Positions 42,002-50,094 of a stretch of 64,000 nt of DNA are shown here, piece after piece. The notes beneath the pieces are model-generated. The model had not been told where the DNA came from. It saw only the letters and a program-made list of their open reading frames with translations, and did no database searches. Position 1 is the stretch's first letter; each line of letters begins with the position of its first letter. The DNA is from DATAMF01 sp964472565 (lineage in GTDB: Bacteria; Chloroflexota; Anaerolineae; Aggregatilineales; Aggregatilineaceae), in assembly GCA_964472565.1 (NCBI GenBank), contig CAYYNB010000001.1:42583-106582 (forward strand), read 5' to 3'. A program made the position numbers and the translations under genes.

Positions 42002-43429
42002 ATGGCAAATGTCAAACCATCCCAACAATGTCCGATCTGCGGTTCGGTCCAGCCGCTGTCGTCTAAAACCTGTGCGCTGTGCGGGGCGCGGCTCACCGGC
42101 AAACCAACGCCGGTTGTCGCGACACCGGCGAATGGCAAGGCCCGCTTTGGTTCCAGGCTCACCTACGATCCGTCGCAGGGGGATGACGATCTGTACGCGG
42201 GCGAACTGGCCGGGCGGATGTGGCGCTGGCTGCTGGTGGTTGGGATTGTGCTGGCCCTGGTGATGGGGATCGGCATTGGGATCGTGCTGGGGCGCGGCGG
42301 CGCTGATGATGGGGAACCGTCCAGCCAGGCTCAATTTGTGCCAACGGATACCATTCAACCCTCGCTCGCGCCAGCGAACACGCCGGATGGAGCGGCCCCC
42401 GCGTTCGTGACCAACACGCCGAACGGATCGTTGATTGTTGCGCCGACGCGCACCGCGCTGCCGTTTGCCACCGTAACCCCCGCGCCGCCGACTCTGACCC
42501 CGTCTCCGACGGAAGGACCGTGTATGCGCACGGCTGCCGCCGGGGATACGGTGTTGGGGATGGCGATGTCGTGCGGCCACAAAGATATGGCGGTGGTGGA
42601 TGTCATTCTCGAATTGAACAATATGACCGATGCCGCCCAACTGCGCGAAGGCCAGACGTTGGAGATTCCCTGGCCTACGCCTACACCCGGCGGAGAAACC
42701 GCCACGCCTGAAACCGAAATCGGCAGCGACGGGGGCGAAGCGAACGCTCCGGCGGCAACCGATCAACCTGCCATGAACGAGTTCGGGACGCCGGATATGC
42801 TGGCGACGTATCAGAATGCAGAACCGACGCTGCGGCCCGGCATGGCGTGGCATACGGTGACAGAGGGCGAAGATATTATGGGGATCGCCCAATATTACGG
42901 TACGACGGTAGATACGCTGTCGAAGATCAACAAGGAAATTCAATTTTACCAGTGTGACGCGGGTTACGATTACGGCGGGCCGAACTGCTCCGTGACGATC
43001 TATATTGGGCAGCAAATCCGGGTGCCGGTTACGCTGGCCCCGCCGACGGCGACACCCACGCCGGTGGGCACACTGACACCGACTCCCACCGCTACGGCCA
43101 CTTTCAACGCACCCTTTTTGATCTCGCCTGCCGACGGGGCGAGTTTTTCCGGCGATCAAATGGTGGTGCTGCGCTGGGGCGGCACGGGGACGCTGCGCGA
43201 TAACGAATGGTACTATGTGCGCGTGCGCGATCTACGTACCAGCGAGGTCTATACCGCGCCCGTGCGGGAGCAATCCTATAGTCTTCCCGGCGGCTGGCAG
43301 CCCGCCGATGGACGGCGTTCGCACGAATTCGAGTGGACGATTTCGATTGTGACCTTAGACGCACAATACGCGGTCCTTACGGAAGAACATCTCACGCAGC
43401 CGCGACGTTTTTTCTGGGAGAGCCGTTAA
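42002..43429 (+). CDS. Transmembrane protein with cytoplasmic zinc ribbon and extracellular LysM domains
   Basis: 475 aa. The N-terminus has two CxxC knuckles (CPICG and CALCG), a small zinc ribbon. One transmembrane helix lies at about 77-98. Outside follow a Thr/Pro-rich linker, a degenerate LysM-like domain with Cys (about 178-222), a second clear LysM (about 282-345, HTVTEGEDIMGIAQYYG), and a C-terminal Ig/Fn3-like domain (about 375-475) starting FLISPADGASF. The zinc ribbon should face the cytoplasm and the LysM part the wall. The next gene, 46 nt on, has the same LysM plus Ig-like design, so they are probably paralogues in one operon. Confidence 0.8.
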   Translation: MANVKPSQQCPICGSVQPLSSKTCALCGARLTGKPTPVVATPANGKARFGSRLTYDPSQGDDDLYAGELAGRMWRWLLVVGIVLALVMGIGIGIVLGRGGADDGEPSSQAQFVPTDTIQPSLAPANTPDGAAPAFVTNTPNGSLIVAPTRTALPFATVTPAPPTLTPSPTEGPCMRTAAAGDTVLGMAMSCGHKDMAVVDVILELNNMTDAAQLREGQTLEIPWPTPTPGGETATPETEIGSDGGEANAPAATDQPAMNEFGTPDMLATYQNAEPTLRPGMAWHTVTEGEDIMGIAQYYGTTVDTLSKINKEIQFYQCDAGYDYGGPNCSVTIYIGQQIRVPVTLAPPTATPTPVGTLTPTPTATATFNAPFLISPADGASFSGDQMVVLRWGGTGTLRDNEWYYVRVRDLRTSEVYTAPVREQSYSLPGGWQPADGRRSHEFEWTISIVTLDAQYAVLTEEHLTQPRRFFWESR

Positions 43430-43475
43430 ACCGATCAGCATGGGGGGCGTATCATTTTTTGTGAGAGGAACAGCA

Positions 43476-44603
43476 ATGAATCGACGTTTATTGGGGTTGA
43501 TGATCTGTATGGCTTTGCTGCTGGTGGCCTGCGGCGAGAAAAAAGATACGCCGGACAACCCGACGCCGGCCCCCTCACCGTCACCCACCGACGCCGCCCC
43601 CACACCTCTGCCGACGATTGAAATTGTGGCGGTTCCCACGCAGACTCCGGGCGGGCCGACGGTAACGCCGTCGCGCACCGTGCCGCCGACTATCACGCCA
43701 ACGGTGAGTCCCACCGACTCGCCGCCCACCGAAACGCCGACGGCTACCGGGACGCCCGGCCCGTATGAGCATGTGGTCCAGGCGGGCGAAGAATGCATTC
43801 CGATTGCGATGGAATACGGGCATGTGGACCTGGGCGTGATTGCCGAAATCGAACGCCTGAACGGGATTAGCTGCCGCGCGCTGCCGTTGGGCGAGACGAT
43901 CCTGGTGCCGCGCCCGACTGCCACCGCCACGCCGCCCGGCCTGGATATGACGCAAACGGTAGTGGCGACCAGCGCGCCGCCGATGGTGACGATGGCGGCT
44001 GGACCGTCGTATTCGCTCCAGCCGTATGTGGTGCAGGATGGTGATACGCTGGCAAGTATTGCGATTATGGCCGATTCGTCCATGCGCCAGATTTGCGAAA
44101 TTAACCCGCTTCCCAACGGCATCAATTGCAGCGGGTGTACCTTTGAGCAGCCGAACTGCTGCTGTCCGAATCCGCCGGTGCTGTCGATTGGGCAGACGAT
44201 CAACATCCCCGCGCCGCCGCCCACACCCACCTATACGCCGACCTTCACGGGCAGCGAGCCGCCCACCGCCACCCCGACGCATCCCGCGCCGCGCGTCGTC
44301 TTCCCGCCGGATGGTGCAACCGTCGCGGGGCAGGTGCGCCTGGCGTGGCTCACGTCCGGGGTGCTGGCGGCAGATGAATATTACATGGTGCTGGTGATCG
44401 ACGAGACGACGGGGCAGCAGTTCAGCACGACGACGCGCCAGCTTTCCTACGATATTCCCCTCGATTATCTACCCGACAATGGGCAGGCGCTCACTTTTGC
44501 GTGGCAGGTGACGGTGGGATGGATTGGCGAGGACGGGCTGTTTTATCCGAGCGGGGCCGCGACACCGCAGCAGCGTTTCACGTGGTTGGGCTGGTCATCG
44601 TAA
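43476..44603 (+). CDS. LysM lipoprotein with Ig-like C-terminal domain
   Basis: 375 aa; ATG 43476 follows GAGAGG. The lipobox LLVAC near residue 20 indicates a lipid-anchored surface protein. A long Thr/Pro linker is followed by a Cys-containing LysM-like domain (about 102-147, HVVQAGEECIPIAMEYG), a second LysM-like domain (about 186-250, with four closely spaced Cys), another linker and a C-terminal Ig/Fn3-like domain starting VVFPPDGATVAG. Design and order match the preceding gene, with the zinc ribbon and helix replaced by a lipid anchor. Ends in a bidirectional terminator. Confidence 0.8.
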   Translation: MNRRLLGLMICMALLLVACGEKKDTPDNPTPAPSPSPTDAAPTPLPTIEIVAVPTQTPGGPTVTPSRTVPPTITPTVSPTDSPPTETPTATGTPGPYEHVVQAGEECIPIAMEYGHVDLGVIAEIERLNGISCRALPLGETILVPRPTATATPPGLDMTQTVVATSAPPMVTMAAGPSYSLQPYVVQDGDTLASIAIMADSSMRQICEINPLPNGINCSGCTFEQPNCCCPNPPVLSIGQTINIPAPPPTPTYTPTFTGSEPPTATPTHPAPRVVFPPDGATVAGQVRLAWLTSGVLAADEYYMVLVIDETTGQQFSTTTRQLSYDIPLDYLPDNGQALTFAWQVTVGWIGEDGLFYPSGAATPQQRFTWLGWSS

Positions 44604-44614
44604 ATAAAAACAGC

Positions 44615-44646
44615 GGGACGGACTTATACAGCCCGTCCCATTTTTT
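44615..44646. terminator. Bidirectional intrinsic terminator
   Basis: A 7-bp stem GGGACGG/CCGTCCC (44615-44621 with 44633-44639) followed by A and six T; T-rich on the other strand too. It separates two convergent lipoprotein genes. Confidence 0.8.
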
Positions 44647-44655
44647 GTTTGAGGC

Positions 44656-45033
44656 TTACTCGCTCGTTTCCGTGCTCACCGGGGTTTCAGTTGGCAGGGC
44701 GGGATCGCGCACGCTCTCCAGCCGGACGTTGATCGTTTCTCCGGCGACGAGGCTGGTTTCCACTTCTTTTGTATCGCAGGTCAGCCCGGCCTGTCCTGGC
44801 CCGGCATAGGTCACGACGTAGTTGTAAGCCACGCCCGGCTCAAGCTCGACTTCTAACGTTTTTCCCTGGTCCACATGATATTCTTTGATATTGCCCGTGT
44901 CTTTATTCGTCAGGGCAATGGTGGCTCGCCCGCATTCCGTCTGGTTATTAAATTTCAGGGCCGTTTTGTTGTCATCGCCGCACGCGGCCAGCAGCAGGAG
45001 TATCCACAGCAACACCACACAGCGCTTGATCAT
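44656..45033 (-). CDS. Small lipoprotein, function unknown
   Basis: 125 aa; ATG with GGGAGG upstream. Lipobox LLAAC with the lipidated Cys near residue 18. The mature part is a single beta-sandwich-like domain of about 90 residues with two further Cys that may pair, and it ends in a short Thr/Glu tail. I do not recognise the family. Confidence 0.7.
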   Translation of the reverse strand: MIKRCVVLLWILLLLAACGDDNKTALKFNNQTECGRATIALTNKDTGNIKEYHVDQGKTLEVELEPGVAYNYVVTYAGPGQAGLTCDTKEVETSLVAGETINVRLESVRDPALPTETPVSTETSE

Positions 45034-45154
45034 CAGTTGTCCTCCCAGGGGATAAAATCACGATGGCGGATTATAAGGAAGCCCCAGTGAAATGACAAGA
45101 TACGTTCTACGCAGTAAACTAGGGCGACGTTTGTTTTAGAAAAGGAAATGGGTT

Positions 45155-46102
45155 GTGCGCGCAGTTGTTTATAACGGAACCCTTTCGCTGGCGGATATAC
45201 CGCGCCCGGTGTGCGATGCAGACGACGCCCTGATCCGGCTGCGCCTGGGCGGGATCTGTAACACCGATTTAGAGTTGATGCGCGGCTATAAGAATTTTTC
45301 CGGCACGCTGGGGCATGAATTTGTGGGCGACGTGATCGAAGGCCCGGACGATTGGATCGGGCAGCGGGTTGTGGGCGAAATCAATATTGCGTGCGGCTCC
45401 TGCGATCTGTGCCAGCGCGGACTGCCCAGCCACTGCCGCCACCGCCGGACATTAGGCATGGCACAGTATGACGGCGCGTTTGCCGAGTATTTCCGCTTGC
45501 CTGTTCAGAATTTGCACCGTGTGCCTGCTTCGGTCACGGATCAGCAGGCGGTGTTCACCGAACCGCTGGCTGCGGCCTGTCAGGTTTTGGAGACGTTCGG
45601 CGTTCATCCAGCGGATCGGGTGATCCTGCTCGGTGCGGGCAAACTGGGGCTGCTCATCGCGCAGGTTTTGCGCCTGACCGGGGCCGATCTGACGGTGATC
45701 GTTCGCCAGCAGCGCCCCGCCGATCTGTTAGCGGGGTGGGGGATGCGCGCCGCCGCGCGATCCGAGGTGCCCGATGGTTTGGCGGATGTCGTGGTGGACT
45801 GCACCGGGACCGCCGAAGGTTTTGCCGATGCGCTGAATCTCGTGCGTCCACGCGGGGCGATTCTGCTCAAAAGTTCTTACGCGGATATGCCAACTGCCAA
45901 CCTCACGCAGCTTGTGGTGTCCGAGATTCGCGTGGTGGGTAGCCGCTGCGGGTCGTTTGATGCCGCGCTGCGCCTGCTGGATCAGCGGTTGGTGGATGTT
46001 GAGCCGCTGATTGATGCCTGTTATCCACTCGATCAGGCGGTGGAGGCTTTTCAGCAGGCCGCCCGTCCGGGTGCTTTGAAAGTGCTGCTCGCTAACGAAT
46101 AG
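45155..46102 (+). CDS. Zinc-dependent alcohol dehydrogenase-like (MDR) protein
   Basis: 315 aa from GTG 45155 with AAAGGA upstream. Medium-chain dehydrogenase fold: C35 and H54/E55 (GHE) as catalytic zinc ligands, four Cys in CGSCDLCQRGLPSHC as structural zinc ligands, and LGAGKLGLL as the NAD(P) Rossmann loop. It oxidises an alcohol or polyol, substrate unknown. At 315 aa it is shorter than the usual ~345, mostly from short loops, with all key residues kept. The GNAT gene follows after 10 nt, so they share an operon. Confidence 0.9.
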   Translation: MRAVVYNGTLSLADIPRPVCDADDALIRLRLGGICNTDLELMRGYKNFSGTLGHEFVGDVIEGPDDWIGQRVVGEINIACGSCDLCQRGLPSHCRHRRTLGMAQYDGAFAEYFRLPVQNLHRVPASVTDQQAVFTEPLAAACQVLETFGVHPADRVILLGAGKLGLLIAQVLRLTGADLTVIVRQQRPADLLAGWGMRAAARSEVPDGLADVVVDCTGTAEGFADALNLVRPRGAILLKSSYADMPTANLTQLVVSEIRVVGSRCGSFDAALRLLDQRLVDVEPLIDACYPLDQAVEAFQQAARPGALKVLLANE

Positions 46103-46112
46103 GATTTATTTC

Positions 46113-46712
46113 ATGCATAAAATGCTGTTGGACCTCCCCGCGCAGCTTGGCACGGAGCGGCTGATTCTGCGCCCCTATCAGGCCGGGGATGGCCCGGTTT
46201 ATCATGATGTGTGTCTGCACAACAAAACGCATCTGCTGCCGTTTGAAGCAGGCAATCCGGCGTTGAATATCAACACCGTCGAAGAGGCCGAAATCCTGGT
46301 GCGCGAATTCGCGGCGGCCTGGGTCAGCCGGAGCGCTTTTTTCCTGGGGGCCTGGAAACGATCCGATCCGGCTGTGTTTGTGGCTCAGATTTATGTCGGC
46401 GTGGTGAATTGGGAACTGCCCGAATTTGAGATCGGCTATTTTGTAGACGTCCGGCATGAAGGGCAGGGGTTTGTGACCGAGGCTGTGCGCGCGGCGCTGG
46501 GTTTCGCTTTTCATCACTTGCAGGCGCAGCGGGTTCGCCTGGGCTGCAACGATACCAACACGCGCAGCTACCGGGTAGCGGAACGCTGCGGCTTTGTTCG
46601 CGAGGGGCATCTACGGCAAAACCAGCCCCATGTCTGCCTGCCGGACGGCACGCCCAGCGGCGAATACAGCTACGGGATGCTGCGCGCCGAGTTTGAGGCG
46701 CTGACCTCCTAA
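46113..46712 (+). CDS. GNAT N-acetyltransferase (RimJ/RimL type)
   Basis: 199 aa. The N-terminus TERLILRPYQ and later FEIGYFVDVRHEGQGFVTEAV contain the acetyl-CoA-binding loop, followed by NDTNTRSYRVAERCGF, the usual RimJ/L ending. It acetylates an amino group of a protein, peptide or small molecule; target unknown. Co-transcribed with the dehydrogenase. The last 4 bp overlap the convergent GAF kinase gene. Confidence 0.9.
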   Translation: MHKMLLDLPAQLGTERLILRPYQAGDGPVYHDVCLHNKTHLLPFEAGNPALNINTVEEAEILVREFAAAWVSRSAFFLGAWKRSDPAVFVAQIYVGVVNWELPEFEIGYFVDVRHEGQGFVTEAVRAALGFAFHHLQAQRVRLGCNDTNTRSYRVAERCGFVREGHLRQNQPHVCLPDGTPSGEYSYGMLRAEFEALTS

Positions 46713-47983
46713 ACGGTCATGCCCGCGCTGCCGGGTGGGGTTTGCGCCGAATGGGGGTGGGCCAGCGGCAGCGTGAAGTAGAAGGTGGTGCCGTCGCCCA
46801 GAATGCTGCTTAGATTCATTTCACAGCCGTGCGCTTCGACAATACGCTTGGCAATCGACAACCCTAACCCGGTCCCGGTGGTGTACCCGGCAGTATCCGC
46901 GACCCGGTAAAATTTCTCGAACACATGCTGCTGATCTTCCGGGCTGATTCCGCGTCCCGTATCGCGCACACTGATCAGCGCATGGTTGGGCGGGCACAAG
47001 GGCGTATCTTCGGGTAGCTGGATCGCGCAGTAAATCATGCCGTTTTCGCGGTTATATTTGATGGCGTTGGTCAGCAGATTGAGCAGCACCTGTTTAATCT
47101 TGCCGCGATCCGCCTGTACCGCGATTTCGCTGCCGCGCAGGACGCTTTGAATCTGGCGTTCGGCAGCCTGTGGTTCGACCACGCCGATACATTCCTCGGC
47201 TAAATGCCGGATGTTAAACGGTTCGCGTTCCAGCCGCACCCGGCCCGATTCTAACCGCGCAAGGTCCAGAAAGGCCGTTGTCAGTTCGGTCAGGCGCTCG
47301 GTTTCCTCCTGAATCGTGGCGATAATGTCGATGCGGCGCTCTGGGGGCAGCGTGGGGCGGGTGAGCAGGGTGGCCGAGGCTTTCAGCGCGGCTAACGGCG
47401 TGCGCAGTTCGTGGACCATTTCGGCGATGAAGTCGCTTTGTTGGAACAGGCGCGCATTCTGGATGGCGATTCCGGCTTGATTTGCCAGCATGATCAGGGT
47501 ATTCACATCATCCTGGGTCCAGGACGTATCGCCGCGTTTGTTGATCGCTTCGACGACGCCAATTACTTTATTTTGCACTTTCATCGGCACGGCGAGCAGA
47601 TTCCGCGTGTAGAAGCGCGTGGTTTTGTCTACATTGCCATACCAGCGCGAATCGCCGCGCGCATCCGTCACCAGTTCCGGTTCCCCATGGGTCACCACCC
47701 ACCCGGCCAGGCTGCCTTCCAGCGGGACCGGGATCGCGGCCATCGCACTGCCGGACAGATTCGAGGCGGCCTCAAAGCGCAGTTCACCGCTTGACGGGTC
47801 CAGCAGCATGATCGACGCTTCTTCGGTGCCGGTGAGTTCAACCGCTGCCGAAGTAATCAGGTTGAGCAGCGCGCCCAGGTCGAGGGTTGAGTTCAACTGG
47901 CGGCTGATTTCCATCAGGCGCTCAAAGCGGGCCATCAGGTGATGGTAGTTATCCGACATGGTGGTATTTTCGGTCATCGACAT
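46709..47983 (-). CDS. GAF-domain sensor histidine kinase
   Basis: 424 aa, soluble. A GAF domain (about 30-180) is followed by a phospho-acceptor helix with H191 in VHELRTPLAAL and an HATPase with DTGRGISPED and GTGLGLSIAKRIVE. It senses a small ligand or redox state and autophosphorylates. It begins 6 nt after the sirtuin gene, so the order receiver-ParA, sirtuin, kinase forms a three-gene operon; the receiver of the first gene is a plausible partner. Confidence 0.92.
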   Translation of the reverse strand: MSMTENTTMSDNYHHLMARFERLMEISRQLNSTLDLGALLNLITSAAVELTGTEEASIMLLDPSSGELRFEAASNLSGSAMAAIPVPLEGSLAGWVVTHGEPELVTDARGDSRWYGNVDKTTRFYTRNLLAVPMKVQNKVIGVVEAINKRGDTSWTQDDVNTLIMLANQAGIAIQNARLFQQSDFIAEMVHELRTPLAALKASATLLTRPTLPPERRIDIIATIQEETERLTELTTAFLDLARLESGRVRLEREPFNIRHLAEECIGVVEPQAAERQIQSVLRGSEIAVQADRGKIKQVLLNLLTNAIKYNRENGMIYCAIQLPEDTPLCPPNHALISVRDTGRGISPEDQQHVFEKFYRVADTAGYTTGTGLGLSIAKRIVEAHGCEMNLSSILGDGTTFYFTLPLAHPHSAQTPPGSAGMTV

Positions 47984-47989
47984 TCAACC

Positions 47990-48748
47990 CTACTCGCTTT
48001 CCAGTGCGCTTGCCAGTTGCGGCAGCACATCAACCACATCCGCATGGATCACCGCATGGGCAATCGAATCGAGCGCTGTTTCCCCCAGGTTGACCATGAT
48101 CAGCGCTGCGCCCCCCTGCCGCGCCATCAGCGGCAGCTCCGCCGCCGGATACACTTCCAGTGACGAGCCAGCAATGAGCATCACATCACACCGCCGCGCT
48201 TCCCGTCGCGCTGCGATCAGCGCCTGGGCGGGCAGTTGTTCCCCAAACAAAATGACATTCGGTTTTAACGCCGCCCCACAATCGGGGCAGCGGGGTAGTT
48301 CATCCGTTTCTAAAAAGTTCAAAATATACGGTCTGGCCGGGAACACCTTAAAGCAGTTGATGCAGATCACTTCGCGCAGATCGCCGTGAACTTCGAAAAC
48401 CGTGCGCGACCCGGCACGGGTGTGCAGCATATCAATATTCTGCGTCACAATGCTTTGCAGCCGCCCGCTTGTTTCCATAGCGGCCAGCGCCCGGTGTGCT
48501 GCGTTGGGCTGCGCGTCCAGTATGGTATGTGCAAGGGGGCGAATCCAGGAATAAAACCGCTCTGGATGGTGCTTGAATCCATAAATACTGGCAACATCCG
48601 CCGGATTCGACTGTTCCCAGAGTCCGGAATGCGGGCTGCGGAAATCGGGAATACCAGAGCGGGTGCTCAGACCCGCGCCCGTGAGCGCCACCACATAGTT
48701 GGCCGAGCGTAGCAAATCAACAGCCGTTGCAAGCGGTTCGATTGACAT
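47990..48748 (-). CDS. SIR2-family NAD-dependent protein deacylase
   Basis: 252 aa, typical length. NAD-binding GAGLSTRSGIPDFRS, TQNID (102-106), catalytic H121, four zinc Cys (C129, C132, C154, C157) and a GSSLEVYPA motif. Removes acyl groups from lysine using NAD. The YxxR pair that marks desuccinylases of the CobB/SIRT5 type is not evident (FYSWIRP here), so simple deacetylation is more likely. GGGAG sits almost against the ATG, an unusually short spacing. It lies between a receiver-ParA gene and a histidine kinase. Confidence 0.93.
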   Translation of the reverse strand: MSIEPLATAVDLLRSANYVVALTGAGLSTRSGIPDFRSPHSGLWEQSNPADVASIYGFKHHPERFYSWIRPLAHTILDAQPNAAHRALAAMETSGRLQSIVTQNIDMLHTRAGSRTVFEVHGDLREVICINCFKVFPARPYILNFLETDELPRCPDCGAALKPNVILFGEQLPAQALIAARREARRCDVMLIAGSSLEVYPAAELPLMARQGGAALIMVNLGETALDSIAHAVIHADVVDVLPQLASALESE

Positions 48749-48787
48749 ACTCCCAACTATAACGCAAATGCTGGCGGTTTGCTGCTG

Positions 48788-49939
48788 TTAGCCTGTACGT
48801 CCCCCGGTCAGGCTTCGGCTTAATTCTTCAGACAGCTTGGCAAACTGGCTGGCGACAATCGAATTGGGCTGCGACATCAGAATCGGCAGGCCGGCTTCGG
48901 CGGCCTGGAAGGCCAGTTCCGGGGCAGGCGAGATGATGGCTGTCATCTCATGATTGAGAATCTGCTCGGCTTCCTGCCAGGGAATTTGCAGGCTGGACTG
49001 CGCCCGGTTGATCAGCACAATGCTCATTTTCGTGCGGGCAATGCCTGCCTGTTCGAGTTCTTGCAGCAGATCGCGCGCCAGTGTCAGCGAGATGCGGTTG
49101 GGTTCCACCGTAACGGAAACATGATCAGCGTCTTGCAGCAGCCGGGCAGACATGCGCGAGATGCCCGGTCCCAGGTCGAGCAGGACATGGCGTGCTAGCG
49201 ACCGTAGATGCCGCACGATGATCGCGGCGCTGTCGGGCGAGGCATTCATCAACGCTTCTTTCGGGCGCGACGATGAGAGCAACAGCCGGACGCCGCTGCT
49301 GTGTGCGGCTAGCTCATTTTCAACCGCGCGGGCGGTGATTTCGCTGCCCGGTTTCGAGAGCAGATTCGCCATTCCCGTCGAACGGCTGAAGCCCAACCCT
49401 AAGCCCAGGGTGCCCTGTCCGGGCCGGAAGTCGGCGAGAATGGTCGGCGCGTTTTTCGCCAGCGCGGCGGCCACATTCATGGCGAGCGTGGTGGTCCCGA
49501 TGCCGCCCTTTGCACCCAAAAACGCGATAGTGACCGCCTGATCGCCGCCGGATGGCCGGCGCTGCGATGCGCTGCGGGCCAGCACGGCGCGCACCCGCGA
49601 GGTCAGTTCGGCGGGGTGGGTGGGCTTGGTGAGATAGTCATCCGCCCCGGCTTCAAACCCGGCCACTTTATCATCGACCATCGTTTTGGCGGTGAACATG
49701 ATAATCGGAATCGCCTGGGTTGCCGGATCGTGGCGCAGGCGGCGGCAGACTTCGTAGCCGTCCATATCCGGCATCATCACATCGAGAATAATCAGGTGGG
49801 GGAGTTCGCCGCTGGCTTTGCTGATCGCCTGTTGGCCGTTGTTGGCAATCACAATTTCATAGCCCTGGCGCTGGAGCATCAATCCGATTAACTTGAGACT
49901 ATCGAGATCGTCGTCAACAATCAGAATTTTTTCGGACAT
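48788..49939 (-). CDS. CpaE-like protein: receiver domain fused to ParA/MinD-type ATPase
   Basis: 383 aa. Residues 1-125 are a full receiver with D10/D11, phospho-acceptor D53, T83 and K105. Residues about 135-375 form a ParA/MinD-like ATPase with deviant Walker A GAKGGIGTTT (142-151). CpaE proteins place pilus or tight-adherence machines at a cell pole; in most, the receiver is degenerate, whereas here it looks phosphorylatable. No tad/cpa pilus genes are in the window. First gene of a three-gene operon with the sirtuin and GAF kinase. TATACAAT (49951-49958 on the minus strand) lies 11 nt upstream. Confidence 0.9.
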   Translation of the reverse strand: MSEKILIVDDDLDSLKLIGLMLQRQGYEIVIANNGQQAISKASGELPHLIILDVMMPDMDGYEVCRRLRHDPATQAIPIIMFTAKTMVDDKVAGFEAGADDYLTKPTHPAELTSRVRAVLARSASQRRPSGGDQAVTIAFLGAKGGIGTTTLAMNVAAALAKNAPTILADFRPGQGTLGLGLGFSRSTGMANLLSKPGSEITARAVENELAAHSSGVRLLLSSSRPKEALMNASPDSAAIIVRHLRSLARHVLLDLGPGISRMSARLLQDADHVSVTVEPNRISLTLARDLLQELEQAGIARTKMSIVLINRAQSSLQIPWQEAEQILNHEMTAIISPAPELAFQAAEAGLPILMSQPNSIVASQFAKLSEELSRSLTGGRTG

Positions 49940-50021
49940 GCAAATTCACCATTGTATATGGATCATCTAGCTCATGCGCGGTATTGTAACATTGAACAGT
50001 GTGGGGCGCTATTCGGCTACA

Positions 50022-50050
50022 TTGCCCGCGATCTAGGGCGGTGTTATAAT
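50022..50050 (+). promoter_or_regulatory. Promoter of the GAF-PAS histidine kinase gene
   Basis: TTGCCC (50022-50027) and a perfect TATAAT (50045-50050) with a 17-nt spacer, 44 nt before the ATG. Confidence 0.6.
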
Positions 50051-50094
50051 CCGCTCCTATGAACTAGGATCTGGCCGCACGCAGATCGCGGGGG

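Noticed and set aside
41822..43159. Upstream extension of the NERD-protein frame to an 815-codon open frame
   Set aside because: This part is antisense to the zinc-ribbon LysM gene, which has clear domains, and its translation is Arg/His-rich low-complexity sequence. GC-rich codon bias makes long open antisense frames common here.
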